Shown in pieces: positions 18,773 through 27,678 of a stretch of 64,000 nucleotides of DNA. Origin of the DNA: Mycobacterium gallinarum. GTDB lineage: Bacteria > Actinomycetota > Actinomycetes > Mycobacteriales > Mycobacteriaceae. Below the pieces are notes generated by a model. The model saw only the letters and a list, made by a program, of their open reading frames with translations. It had not been told where the DNA came from and searched no databases. A program made the translations under genes and the position numbers. The stretch spans positions 2,294,001 through 2,358,000 of the forward strand of contig NZ_AP022601.1 of assembly GCF_010726765.1 (NCBI RefSeq). Direction: 5' to 3'. Numbering within the stretch: position 1 is the stretch's first letter; each line of letters begins with the position of its first letter.

Positions 18773-19704
18773 CGCTCGATCCGCAGATCGCCGAGATGAT
18801 CGAAGCGCTCGACGCCGGATTTCCGCCCGTGCACACGATGACCGGCGCGACGGCGCGGGCGACGATCAGGTCCCGATTCGTCGCGCCGGCGACACCCGAA
18901 GAGGTCGGCGACGTCCGCGACGTATCCGTGCACGGGCCCGCGGGCGATATCGCGGTGCGCATCTACCGCCCCGTTTCAGCGTCCGGGCCGGTGCCGACGA
19001 TGGTGTACGCCCACGGTGGTGGGTTTGTGTTCTGCGACCTCGACAGCCACGACGGACTGTGCCGCAGCTTGGCGAATCTGATTCCCGCCGTAGTGGTTTC
19101 CGTCGCATACCGGCTGGCGCCGGAAGCGCCATGGCCGGCGGCCGCTGAAGACGTGTTCGCGGTGACGCACTGGGCTGCCCGCAACGCGGACGCCCTCGGC
19201 GGCCATCCGGGCCGAATAGTCGTGGGTGGCGACAGTGCGGGTGGCCATATCGCGACAACGGTCGCGCTGATGGCACGCGATCGCGGAGCACCGACGCTCG
19301 CGGCGCAGTTGCTGCTGTACCCGATGATCTCTCCGCGATTCGACACGGAGTCGTATCGCTTGTTCGGCGAAGGGTACTACAACCCCCGACCCGCATTGCA
19401 GTGGTATTGGGACCAGTACGTGCCCTCCCCCGTCGACCGCGAACATCCATACGCTGCACCGCTATCCGCCGACTTGTCCGGTGTGCCACCCGCCGTAGTC
19501 GTGACGGCAGGCCACGACCCACTGCGGGATGAAGGAATCGCATTCGGCGAGGCGCTCAAAGGTGCAGGCGTTCGATTGACGCATCGGCACTACGAGGGCG
19601 CCATTCACGGGTTCATGACCATGCCCGTACTCGAGCTCGCCCAGCAGGCACGAAGGCGAGCGGGCGAAGACCTGTCCACGATTCTCGCCGGTGCGCATGT
19701 CTGA
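18769..19704 (+). CDS. Hormone-sensitive-lipase family esterase (1)
   Basis: 311 aa alpha/beta hydrolase. HGGG oxyanion motif at 82-85, nucleophile elbow GGDSAGG with Ser156, acid in AGHDPLRDEG and His in GAIHGFM: the full HSL-type triad. It should hydrolyse small or medium esters or lactones, and a Baeyer-Villiger product is an attractive substrate (inference from two BVMO genes nearby). The ATG overlaps the IclR stop (ATGA), so regulator and esterase are co-translated. A longer frame back to 18541 is a shadow of the IclR gene. Confidence 0.92.
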   Translation: MTLDPQIAEMIEALDAGFPPVHTMTGATARATIRSRFVAPATPEEVGDVRDVSVHGPAGDIAVRIYRPVSASGPVPTMVYAHGGGFVFCDLDSHDGLCRSLANLIPAVVVSVAYRLAPEAPWPAAAEDVFAVTHWAARNADALGGHPGRIVVGGDSAGGHIATTVALMARDRGAPTLAAQLLLYPMISPRFDTESYRLFGEGYYNPRPALQWYWDQYVPSPVDREHPYAAPLSADLSGVPPAVVVTAGHDPLRDEGIAFGEALKGAGVRLTHRHYEGAIHGFMTMPVLELAQQARRRAGEDLSTILAGAHV

Positions 19705-20044
19705 CGGTGCGGTCTATGTCGTCGACCATGTGGTGACGCAGCCGGGACGGGCGAAAGAATTCATCGACCGATACCTCGCTGAATACGCTCCTGGAGCCCG
19801 CGAACGCGGAATGACGTTGCGCGACATCCTCGTCAGCCCACCCATTTGGTTCACCGATCAGTCCAACACGGTCACCGTCCGCTGGTCGCTGCCGAGTGCG
19901 CAGGCGTGGTGGGAGATGACGTGGAAGGGCAGGCCCGACGCCAGCGTCGGCCGATGGTGGACGACGATCGGCGAGCTGGTGTGTCAACGGTCGCGCAGCG
20001 TGGCCGCCGCTGCCGACGATGTCGACGAACTCTGCGATGTTTAA
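19697..20044 (+). CDS. Hypothetical small protein, possible dimeric alpha-beta barrel
   Basis: 115 aa, not confidently recognised. It begins YVVDHVVTQPGRAKEFIDRY, a strand-then-helix pattern common in antibiotic-biosynthesis-monooxygenase and NIPSNAP-like dimeric barrels, and contains SAQAWWEMTWKGRPDASVGRWW, here noted for its tryptophan richness. ATG 19697 overlaps the esterase stop by 8 bases, and its own end overlaps the next gene, so it belongs to the IclR operon. Possible role as an isomerase, cyclase or binding protein; none can be proven. Confidence 0.72.
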   Translation: MSDGAVYVVDHVVTQPGRAKEFIDRYLAEYAPGARERGMTLRDILVSPPIWFTDQSNTVTVRWSLPSAQAWWEMTWKGRPDASVGRWWTTIGELVCQRSRSVAAAADDVDELCDV

Positions 20045-20669
20045 TCTCACCAGGCTGATCCACCTGGCACCGGGCGATGAACCCCATGCACTGATTCCCG
20101 CCCTCCGTGCCGTTGCGGACGCATCGGCGGCGGCGCACGTCCTCATCGAACCGACGCTGCCCGGTGTCCGCAACGGCGGCGACATTCTGGTGCACCTCCG
20201 CTTCTCCGATCTAGAGAGGCGGACCGACACAACCGCCGAACTCGACCGTGCGCTCGAGTCCGCCGCGGTCGAACACGTCGACGGTGTCGAATATCGCGGT
20301 GCGGCAAGCAAAACCGCGGTTGAGCAGCCCGCGAGTGTCTATCGGACCCTGCTGCTGCGGGTGTCGCCCGAAGCCGATGAGGCCCTCGTCGAGCGGTTCG
20401 AGAGCGACCTCAATCTGATGCCGGACTATGTGCGCACGATCACGGCATGGCAGTTGAGCCGGGTGGAGCGCGCTATCGGTGCGTCGCAATGGACCCACGT
20501 GTTCGAGCAACATTTCACCGACGTCGACGGCCTGATGGGACCGTATTTGATGCACCCGATCCACTGGGCCCATGTGGACCGATGGTTCGATCCGGAGTGT
20601 CCCGAAGTGATCGTGCGGGACCGGGTGTGTCACAGCTTCTGCCGCAGTGACACCGTGGTTTTGGGTTAG
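20037..20669 (+). CDS. Dabb (stress-responsive alpha/beta barrel) domain protein
   Basis: 210 aa. The C-terminal half carries a pattern I associate with Dabb proteins: SQWTHVFEQHFTDVDGL, YLMHPIHWAHVDRWFDPECP and CHSFC. The N-terminal half may be a second degenerate barrel (LTRLIHLAPGD, RVSPEADEALVERFE). Dabb proteins form dimeric barrels; some act as cyclases or bind hydrophobic ligands. ATG 20037 gives an 8-base overlap with the previous gene; ATG 20019 is also possible. Last gene of the IclR operon, and its end overlaps the convergent SDR stop by 4 bases. Confidence 0.8.
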   Translation: MFNLTRLIHLAPGDEPHALIPALRAVADASAAAHVLIEPTLPGVRNGGDILVHLRFSDLERRTDTTAELDRALESAAVEHVDGVEYRGAASKTAVEQPASVYRTLLLRVSPEADEALVERFESDLNLMPDYVRTITAWQLSRVERAIGASQWTHVFEQHFTDVDGLMGPYLMHPIHWAHVDRWFDPECPEVIVRDRVCHSFCRSDTVVLG

Positions 20670-21553
20670 ACACCGGCCGGCAGGATGTTCGGGTTCGCGG
20701 TGCTCGGTGGCTCCAACGGCGGCAGCACCGATCTGCCGTCGAGGGTGTGTACCGCGAGTTGCTGAGACCATGGATAGTGCAGGCTGAAAGCCACCAGCCC
20801 CGTGCGCTCGGCAGCGGGCCGGTGACACATCGCCAACACGGTCTCGGCCAGATACTCGACCGGTTCCGTCGGGAAGGTGTCCGGGATCAGCGCTGAGGCA
20901 CCGGGTGTGCGCACTGCAGTGGACGGACCAACACAGTTGACCGCGATGTTCGTGTCGAGCAGTTCGGCAGCGACCCCCTGCGTGAACCGATGCAAGGCCG
21001 CCTTGACCGACGCATAGACCACGTCGCCCGAGGTCTTGTTGTACTCGCGGTACGGCCGTACCGGCGCGACCCCGGTCACCGATCCGATGTTGACGATCCA
21101 GCCCGCGCCTTGTGCGCGCATACCGGGCACCGCCGCCTTGGTCAGCACGAACGGGACCCGTAGATAGTGCTCCACTGTGCGTTCGAAGGTGTCCAGCGAC
21201 ATGTCCTCGACCATCGAATAGTCAGCGAAACCAGCGTTGTTGACCAGGATGTCGAGCCGGCCGGTGCGCTCGAGTACCCGCTGGACGAGGTGGTCGCGAT
21301 CACCGGGATTCTCCAGATCCGCCGCCAGCCCGATCGCCTGCCCCCCCGCCCCCTCGATGAGCTCGATGGTTTCGCCGATCGTGCCGGGTAGCGCCGCGGA
21401 CGATCCCCAACGCAAGGACTGCGACGGCTCAAACGAACGCGCCGTCACCACGACCGTCGCGCCCTCGGCCGCCAAGCGCTGCGCGATCGCCCGACCGATC
21501 CCCCGGCTACTGCCTGTGACCAAAGCCGTTTTTCCGCTCAGCAATTGAGTCAT
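20666..21553 (-). CDS. Short-chain dehydrogenase/reductase (3)
   Basis: 295 aa. TGSSRGIG cofactor motif at the N-terminus, NNAGF, catalytic NIGSVTG Ser and YASVK Tyr/Lys, with an insertion between them (RPYREYNKTSGD) and a longer than usual C-terminal region ending ANPNILPAGV. Predicted NAD(P)-dependent alcohol or ketone oxidoreductase. The ATG at 21553 overlaps the stop of the Baeyer-Villiger gene (ATGA), so the two form an operon. The frame upstream of 21553 is a shadow of that gene. Confidence 0.88.
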   Translation of the reverse strand: MTQLLSGKTALVTGSSRGIGRAIAQRLAAEGATVVVTARSFEPSQSLRWGSSAALPGTIGETIELIEGAGGQAIGLAADLENPGDRDHLVQRVLERTGRLDILVNNAGFADYSMVEDMSLDTFERTVEHYLRVPFVLTKAAVPGMRAQGAGWIVNIGSVTGVAPVRPYREYNKTSGDVVYASVKAALHRFTQGVAAELLDTNIAVNCVGPSTAVRTPGASALIPDTFPTEPVEYLAETVLAMCHRPAAERTGLVAFSLHYPWSQQLAVHTLDGRSVLPPLEPPSTANPNILPAGV

Positions 21554-23472
21554 CGCAGTTCGAAATGCTCTTCGATGGGCGCCCGGTGCTGATGCCATAG
21601 ATCGACCAGACGGTACGGAGTGGCCACCACCACACGGCCCGACCCGGAGCGGTAATACGTGTGCGCATTCGGCGTGTGACACCACACTGTGCCCGCCATC
21701 GCCTCGTCGATCGCGGCGACGTAGTCGTCGTGCGCCTGCTGCGTCACCTCGATCGCCGTCGCCCCGCGCAGTGCCATGAGTTGCAGGCATTCGATGATGT
21801 AGTGCGCCATCACTTCCATCGAGAAGTTCGCACCCGCACCGTGACCCGGACTGTAATTCGGTGCCGAGTTGATGAACAGATTGGGGAAGCCGGGTACCGT
21901 GCCACCGCGATAGGCGCGGGGACTGTCGCCCCATTCCCCGGCGAGAGTGCGACCATCGCGACCACGAATGTCGATGGTCGACAGGAAGTCCAGGTGATAG
22001 CCGGTGGCGTAGATGATGACGTCGAGATCGATTTGGCGGCCGTCGGCCGTGACGATCCCCCGCTCGTTGACTTCGGCGGGCTCGCTGGCCTCGACGTCGA
22101 CGTGACTGCGGGTCAGTGCCGCGTAGTAGCCACCCGGATCCCGGATGATGCGCTTGCCGTACGGTGCGAAATCAGGAGTCACCTTCTTCGCCAATTCGCT
22201 GTCCGCCCCGAAGGTCCGGTCGATGTACTCCAGGCACATCTGCAGCAGCACGTCGTTGGCAGGTGAGATCGACAGGTGCTCACTTGCCCATTCCGGATCT
22301 TGCAGTATCACCGGATAGTTGTTGTCGGACGTGGCCCAGTACGACTTGAGCCGGTGCCAGTTCGCGTAGTACGGCAGATGGCGACCCAGGTAGCGCCGAA
22401 ACTCGGGCACATCGTCGGTCGGCCGCTTACGCGGCGCCACCCAGTGCGGCTGACGTTGAAAGACCGTCAAGTGCGCGACCTCATCGACGCAGGCGTCGAC
22501 GATCTGCACGGCCGTGCAGCCGGCGCCGACGACCGCGACCCGCTTACCGGTGAGATCCAGCGACGAGTCCCACTGCGCCGAATGAATACTCGTGCCCGCG
22601 AATGTTTCTCGGCCGCCGACTTCCGGCCATCGTGGACGGTTGAGGTATCCGGCGGCGGTGATCACCACGCGGGCATAGCTGATCCCACGATGGCCGTCGC
22701 GATCCACCGTCTCGATGCGCCACTGCCGTCGGTCTTCCTCCCACGTCAGCGCCTCGACCTCGGTGCCGAACCGGATGTGGTCGCGCAGTCGGTACTTGTC
22801 GGCCAGCGACACCAGGTACGCCTGGTACTCCGCACCCTGCGGGTAGTAGCTCGTCCAGTCGGGATTCACCTCACGCGACAGCGAGTAGTACGCCGACGGC
22901 GTATCCACACCGATCCCCGGGTAGGTCGTCGTCAGCCAGGTCCCTCCGACTTCGTCGTTGCGGTCGAAGATCTCGTACGCGACGCCGGCGTCCGCGGCAG
23001 CGAACGCAGCGATCATCCCGGCGAGACCCGCGCCGATGATCGCCACACTCGTCGTCGCCGGGACCGGCACAGTGCGTGGCAATGTCGGCTGCGACAGCTG
23101 AAAGCCGCCCTGTTCGAGCAACAGCGGAACGAACTCGTCGTCGACCTCAGAGCCGAGCGCGAGCGGCAGCAGCCGGGTGAACAGTTCCGGGTCGTCGGCA
23201 ACACGATGAGCCGACGGGTTGTCGAGCGCGTCGAGGACTGCCGATGCCAATGCCTCCGCGGTCTCGGCGTCGGTGACACCCGCACGCTCGGGCGGGTCGG
23301 GCACGTGTGTGATCGCCGGCCCGAACCTGTCGATCACCGACGCGTCGCCGGTGAGCTGAGCCAGCACCGCAACCAGCACACCCGGGTCGGCCTGTCGCAG
23401 GTTCGCTCGGAGCTCGACAGGATCGAACCCGGAACCGGTGGTCGCCCGAACGGTTTCGGCATCAGTGATCAC
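21550..23472 (-). CDS. HAPMO-like Baeyer-Villiger monooxygenase with N-terminal extension (2)
   Basis: 640 aa. An N-terminal domain of about 140 residues precedes the FAD motif IIGAGLAG; then GGTWLTTTYPGIGVDTPS, the Baeyer-Villiger fingerprint in the variant form FAGTSIHSAQWD, and the NADPH motif VGAGCTA. The extension and these blocks resemble 4-hydroxyacetophenone monooxygenase and related long BVMOs, which turn ketones into esters. GTG start at 23472. It is followed by an SDR (4-base overlap) and is divergent from the acyl-CoA dehydrogenase gene across 100 bases. Substrate unknown; a ring or side-chain ketone is likely. Confidence 0.9.
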   Translation of the reverse strand: MITDAETVRATTGSGFDPVELRANLRQADPGVLVAVLAQLTGDASVIDRFGPAITHVPDPPERAGVTDAETAEALASAVLDALDNPSAHRVADDPELFTRLLPLALGSEVDDEFVPLLLEQGGFQLSQPTLPRTVPVPATTSVAIIGAGLAGMIAAFAAADAGVAYEIFDRNDEVGGTWLTTTYPGIGVDTPSAYYSLSREVNPDWTSYYPQGAEYQAYLVSLADKYRLRDHIRFGTEVEALTWEEDRRQWRIETVDRDGHRGISYARVVITAAGYLNRPRWPEVGGRETFAGTSIHSAQWDSSLDLTGKRVAVVGAGCTAVQIVDACVDEVAHLTVFQRQPHWVAPRKRPTDDVPEFRRYLGRHLPYYANWHRLKSYWATSDNNYPVILQDPEWASEHLSISPANDVLLQMCLEYIDRTFGADSELAKKVTPDFAPYGKRIIRDPGGYYAALTRSHVDVEASEPAEVNERGIVTADGRQIDLDVIIYATGYHLDFLSTIDIRGRDGRTLAGEWGDSPRAYRGGTVPGFPNLFINSAPNYSPGHGAGANFSMEVMAHYIIECLQLMALRGATAIEVTQQAHDDYVAAIDEAMAGTVWCHTPNAHTYYRSGSGRVVVATPYRLVDLWHQHRAPIEEHFELR

Positions 23473-23572
23473 ACAACGGAGTATCGATGCCGTGACGATG
23501 GCCGCGGGTCGTCATGTCTACTGAGCGGGACACTCATCGTCTCCGCAGTGCACACGTGCCTACTCTGCGGCA

Positions 23573-24724
23573 ATGGATCGCGTGCATTACGAAGTCGACC
23601 ACCGCGCATTCGGAGAACTCGCCGGCGATTTCGCACGCAAGGAGGTCGCACCGTTCATCGCCGCCTGGGAGGACGACGGCATCATCCCACGTCAGGTGTT
23701 CGCCAAAGCCGGAGCCGTTGGGCTGCTGGGCTTTGCGGCCGGCGAACAATTCGGTGGCGTCGAAGCGCACGATTTCCGCTACAACCAGGTCCTGATCGAA
23801 TCGTTCATGGATGCAGACTGCGGTGCCGTCGGTTTGAGTTTCGCGGTTCACAACGACATCTGCCTGCCTTATCTTGCCGACCTGGGCAGCGCCGAACAAC
23901 GCGCTCGGTGGCTGCCGGGCTTCGTCGCCGGAGACCTCATCGCGGCCATCGGGATGACCGAGCCCGGCGCCGGCTCTGATGTGGCCGGAATCCGCACCTC
24001 GGCCGTCGACGCCGGAGATCACTTCTGCGTCAACGGCGCCAAGACGTTCATCACCAACGGACAGAACGCCGATCTGGTGATCACCTGCGTGCGCACCTCA
24101 GCCGACAGGCACCGCGGCCTGACGCTGCTCGTGCTCGAGCGCGGGATGCCCGGCTTCGAGCGCGGCCGCAACCTGGACAAGCTCGGACTGCACTGCCAGG
24201 ACACGTCGGAGCTGATCTTCACCGATGTGATGGTGCCGAAAGAGAACGTATTGGGCGAGGTGGGGCGCGGATTCGAATATCTGATGAAAAATCTGCCGCA
24301 GGAACGGATGCAGATCGCGGTCGGCAGCCTCGGTCGCGCCCGCGCGGCGTTGCGCTGGACGATCGATTACGTGCGCGACCGCACCGCATTCGGCAAACCC
24401 ATCGGCGCATTGCAGAACACCCGATTCGTCCTCGCCGATGTCGCCACCGAGGTGTCGGTGGCGGAGGCGTTCGTCGACCGCTGCGTCATAGAGCTCAATG
24501 CCGGGCGGCTGTCACCCGCTGACGCCGCGAAGGCCAAGTTGTGGGCGACGGAGATGGAGTTTCGGTGCCTCGATTCCTGCCAGCAGCTGTTCGGCGGTTA
24601 CGGGTACATGCGCGAGTACCCGATCGCCCGCTCCGCGATGGACGCCAGGGTCACCCGTGTCTACGGCGGCACCTCGGAGATCATGCGCGAGATCATCGGC
24701 CGCGAACTGAAGCTCGCGCAGTGA
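23573..24724 (+). CDS. Acyl-CoA dehydrogenase (long-chain type catalytic Glu)
   Basis: 383 aa FAD enzyme. Blocks include AIGMTEPGAGSDVAGIRT, NGAKTFITNGQNADL, AFGKPIGALQNTRF and RVYGGTSEIMREIIGR. The usual catalytic Glu of medium-chain enzymes (YEGT) is Gly here (YGGT), but Glu244 in NLPQERMQIA sits at the position used by long-chain and isovaleryl-CoA dehydrogenases, so it should be active. It introduces a double bond alpha-beta to a CoA thioester. First gene of an eight-gene plus-strand operon continuing to the SDR at 30221, and divergent from the second BVMO. Which acyl-CoA it uses is unknown. Confidence 0.93.
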   Translation: MDRVHYEVDHRAFGELAGDFARKEVAPFIAAWEDDGIIPRQVFAKAGAVGLLGFAAGEQFGGVEAHDFRYNQVLIESFMDADCGAVGLSFAVHNDICLPYLADLGSAEQRARWLPGFVAGDLIAAIGMTEPGAGSDVAGIRTSAVDAGDHFCVNGAKTFITNGQNADLVITCVRTSADRHRGLTLLVLERGMPGFERGRNLDKLGLHCQDTSELIFTDVMVPKENVLGEVGRGFEYLMKNLPQERMQIAVGSLGRARAALRWTIDYVRDRTAFGKPIGALQNTRFVLADVATEVSVAEAFVDRCVIELNAGRLSPADAAKAKLWATEMEFRCLDSCQQLFGGYGYMREYPIARSAMDARVTRVYGGTSEIMREIIGRELKLAQ

Positions 24725-24735
24725 AGGACGACCGC

Positions 24736-26313
24736 ATGCAGGTGCGCAGCCACACCCTGGGCGACATCCCGCGCCGGACCGCCCGCAGGCATCCCAGCAA
24801 GGTCGCCCTCATCGACGGCGACGTCACGTTGACCTTTACCGAATTCGACGAGCTGGTCGACCGCGCCGCGGCGGCGCTGCGGGACAACGGGTTTTCGCCC
24901 GGTGACCGCGTGGCATTGCTGGCCCACAACTGCTGGCAGTACGCGGTACTTGCGTTCGCCACCGCGAGGGCGGGTGTCGTGCTCGTGCCGATCAACTTCA
25001 TGCTCACCGCCGACGAGATCGCCTACATCCTCGGCCACAGCGGGGTCCGCGGATTCATCGTCGAGCACGACCTGATCCCCACGGCGGACGCAGCGATGGC
25101 CGGCAACGGATCGTCGCTCACCACCGTAGCGTTGAACGCCGACGGGCAACGCGCACCGTACGGCTGGCAAGACTTCGCGCACTGGCTGACCACAACCACT
25201 CTGCCACCCGACGTCGAGATCGCCGATGACCAGTTGCTTCGCCTGATGTACACCAGCGGCACCGAATCGCGCCCCAAGGGCGTGATGCACTCCAGCCGAA
25301 GCCTGGTGTCCAACTACGTCAGCACCATCGTGGCCGGGTCGATGTCGGAGGACGACATCGAGATTCACTCGATGCCGCTCTACCACTGTGCCCAGCTCGA
25401 CAATTTCCTGGCGACCGATATCTACCTGGGCGCTACGAGCATCATCCTTCCGCGTCCCGATCCCGAGGTGATCTTGCGCAGCATCGAGGACCACGGGGCG
25501 ACCAATTTCTTTGCCCCGCCGACCATCTGGATCAGCCTGCTGCGCTCGCCCATCATCGACGAAGTCGACCTGAGCAGCCTGCGCAAGGGCTACTACGGCG
25601 CATCGGCGATGCCCACAGAAATCCTGCTCGAGCTCCGCGAGCGCCTGCCTGACCTGCAGTTGTGGAACTTCTACGGCCAGACCGAGATGGCCCCTTTGGC
25701 AAGCGCATTGGGTCCGGCCGATCAGGCAGACCACGGCGGTGCGGCGGGCCGGCCCGCGATCAACGTCGAGACCACCATCCTCGACGACACCGATACCCCC
25801 GTTTCGGCCGGAGCGGTCGGAGAGATCGCGCACCGCGGACCGCAGCTCATGCTGGGTTACCTCGACGACCCGATACGCACCGCGGAAGCGTTCCGAGGCG
25901 GATGGTTCCATTCCGGAGACCTCGGCTTCTACGACGAATTCGGGCTGCTGCACGTCGTCGACCGCAAGAAGGACATGATCAAGACAGGCGGCGAGAACGT
26001 CGCCAGCCGCGAGGTCGAAGAAGTCCTGTACGGCCATCCGGGCGTAGAAGAAGTCGCAGTGTTCGGTGTCCCGCATCCGGTCTGGGTGGAGGCTGTTGTC
26101 GCGGCAGTCGTCCCGCGCGACGGCGCGAGCCCGACCGAGGCCGAACTGCTCACCCACTGCCGCAGCCACCTGGCCGGGTACAAGACGCCGAAACGGCTCC
26201 ACTTCGTCGATGCGTTACCGAAGAACCCCAGCGGCAAGCTGCTCAAGCGTGATCTTCGCACCCGTTTCGGGTCAGAAAAACCGTTCCACTCACCGGACGC
26301 CTTCGCGCCGTAG
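24736..26313 (+). CDS. FadD-type acyl-CoA synthetase
   Basis: 525 aa AMP-forming ligase that converts a carboxylic acid to its CoA ester. The ATP-binding loop YTSGTESRPKGVMH, the YGQTE motif, GWFHSGDLGF, and the hinge and C-terminal DRKKDMIKTGGENV and PKNPSGKLLKRDL (catalytic Lys) are all present. ATG 24736 is preceded by aagga at good distance; GTG 24721, overlapping the dehydrogenase stop, is the alternative. In the operon with the acyl-CoA dehydrogenase, an NTF2 protein, an SDR and an esterase, it would activate an acid released by ring cleavage or side-chain attack. Confidence 0.92.
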   Translation: MQVRSHTLGDIPRRTARRHPSKVALIDGDVTLTFTEFDELVDRAAAALRDNGFSPGDRVALLAHNCWQYAVLAFATARAGVVLVPINFMLTADEIAYILGHSGVRGFIVEHDLIPTADAAMAGNGSSLTTVALNADGQRAPYGWQDFAHWLTTTTLPPDVEIADDQLLRLMYTSGTESRPKGVMHSSRSLVSNYVSTIVAGSMSEDDIEIHSMPLYHCAQLDNFLATDIYLGATSIILPRPDPEVILRSIEDHGATNFFAPPTIWISLLRSPIIDEVDLSSLRKGYYGASAMPTEILLELRERLPDLQLWNFYGQTEMAPLASALGPADQADHGGAAGRPAINVETTILDDTDTPVSAGAVGEIAHRGPQLMLGYLDDPIRTAEAFRGGWFHSGDLGFYDEFGLLHVVDRKKDMIKTGGENVASREVEEVLYGHPGVEEVAVFGVPHPVWVEAVVAAVVPRDGASPTEAELLTHCRSHLAGYKTPKRLHFVDALPKNPSGKLLKRDLRTRFGSEKPFHSPDAFAP

Positions 26314-26341
26314 CGCAGGTGGCGGCTATTGACTGGTGGCC

Positions 26342-26827
26342 ATGAGCGAAGCCATCACGTTGACCGACGTCCAGGAGTTCATCGCGGGTTTCTGGTACCA
26401 CTACGACCAGGGCCACTTCGATGAGCTGGCCACCCGGATCGGTGACGAAATGGAGTACCTCAGTCGTTCGGATTCGGGCCAGTGCCCGTTCGAGCATCTG
26501 CTGGCCGCCGAGCTGCACGGCGGTGCCGAGACTTTGGCGTGGCTGACGCAGCACCGGAACGAGAACCCCTACCCGTTGCGCCATCACGCGACCAACATCT
26601 TCCGCACAGGCAGCGAAGGCGCCGTGACCAACGTGCGCTTCTATCTGTATGTCAACCAGATCACCAACAACGTCCCGTTCGATGTGTCCAGTGGCGTCGT
26701 CGATGTCGGGATACGGCGGGCCGACCATGGCCTGGTTTTCACGTCGATGAGTGTGGTGCTCGACGCCGAGGATTCGATTCCCTTCGCTGAACACAGCGCC
26801 AAGAGTTCCGCCACGGCAGGCACGTGA
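26342..26827 (+). CDS. SnoaL/NTF2-like protein
   Basis: 161 aa. N-terminal helices with VQEFIAGFWYHYDQGHFDEL, then strands such as NVRFYLYVNQITNNVPFDVSS and a long last strand pair, the plan of an NTF2-fold protein. Homologues often occur as isomerases, dehydratases or small subunits in catabolic operons; no activity can be named. The start is ATG 26342 (GTG 26336 is possible). Its stop overlaps the next SDR start (GTGA), so it is translated in series with its neighbours. Confidence 0.82.
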   Translation: MSEAITLTDVQEFIAGFWYHYDQGHFDELATRIGDEMEYLSRSDSGQCPFEHLLAAELHGGAETLAWLTQHRNENPYPLRHHATNIFRTGSEGAVTNVRFYLYVNQITNNVPFDVSSGVVDVGIRRADHGLVFTSMSVVLDAEDSIPFAEHSAKSSATAGT

Positions 26828-27678
26828 GCACACCCTTCGACGGTGGCGTCGCCGTTATCACCGGTGCAGGCGCAGGCATCGGCGCGGGTCTTGCCCGACA
26901 TGCCGGCTCGCTGGGCATGACGGTGGTGCTGGCCGACATCGATGCCAATGCGGTTGCGGCGCTTCGTGACGAGCTCGTAGCAGCGGGCGCGGGCGCTATC
27001 GACGTCGTGTGCGACGTCCGTGATCCGGAGGCGGTGTCCGCACTCGCCGAACGCACGTACCGGGACGTCGGACCGGTGCGGCTGCTCGTCAACAACGCAG
27101 GTGTCGAGCAGTTCGGGTTCCTATGGGACACCCCCGTCGAGAATTGGAATCGACTGGTCGACATCAACATCAGTGGAGTCTTCCACGGCGTGCGAGCATT
27201 TCTGCCGCCGATGATCGCCGCCGGTGAACCGGCGTGGGTGTGGAACCTCTCGTCGATCGGCGGCGTCGCCTCGGTGCCGCTGCAGACGCCGTACATCATG
27301 AGCAAACACGCGGTGCTGGCGCTCACCGAGTGCCTACGCCTCGAGGTCGAACTGGCCGGCCACAACCACATTCACGTCCAAGCGGTCCTGCCGGGTGCCG
27401 TGGTGTCGAACATCTTCGAATCCGCCGGTGGTGTGGACACCGGTGACGTCGCCGCCGCGGAGTCGCAGCGCGGCGCCATGCTCGACATCAAGGCCGACGC
27501 CATGGACCCGCTCGCGGCGGCCGAAGTCGTCTTCGACCAAGCTGCCCAGGGGCGGTTCTACCTTCTGACCCAACCCGACTACGTCGGCTCGGCGATGGCG
27601 GAACGCGCGGAAGCCCTGGTCTCCCAACGTCCGCCGGCACTACGGTCGGGCCGTCGGTTCGACCCCGAACAGCAATGA
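26824..27678 (+). CDS. Short-chain dehydrogenase/reductase (4)
   Basis: 284 aa. Motifs TGAGAGIGAG, NNAGVEQFG, NLSSIGG and catalytic YIMSKHA. The middle and end (LPGAVVSNIFESAGG; MDPLAAAEVVFDQ; FYLLTQPDYVGSAM) fit a classical SDR with a longer tail. GTG 26824 overlaps the previous stop, and the next esterase starts 4 bases before its end. Predicted NAD(P)-linked oxidation or reduction of a hydroxy/keto intermediate. Confidence 0.9.
   Translation: MSTPFDGGVAVITGAGAGIGAGLARHAGSLGMTVVLADIDANAVAALRDELVAAGAGAIDVVCDVRDPEAVSALAERTYRDVGPVRLLVNNAGVEQFGFLWDTPVENWNRLVDINISGVFHGVRAFLPPMIAAGEPAWVWNLSSIGGVASVPLQTPYIMSKHAVLALTECLRLEVELAGHNHIHVQAVLPGAVVSNIFESAGGVDTGDVAAAESQRGAMLDIKADAMDPLAAAEVVFDQAAQGRFYLLTQPDYVGSAMAERAEALVSQRPPALRSGRRFDPEQQ

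Noticed and set aside
22276..23979. Plus-strand frame of 567 codons over the long BVMO and start of the acyl-CoA dehydrogenase
   Set aside because: Arg-rich shadow; real genes with motifs lie on the other strand and in another frame.
24643..24700. Acyl-CoA dehydrogenase lacking the usual YEGT catalytic Glu
   Set aside because: The long-chain/isovaleryl-type catalytic Glu is present at Glu244 in the sequence NLPQERMQIA, so the enzyme is not defective.
24661..26202. Minus-strand frame of 513 codons over the acyl-CoA synthetase
   Set aside because: Antisense to FadD motifs; no domain.
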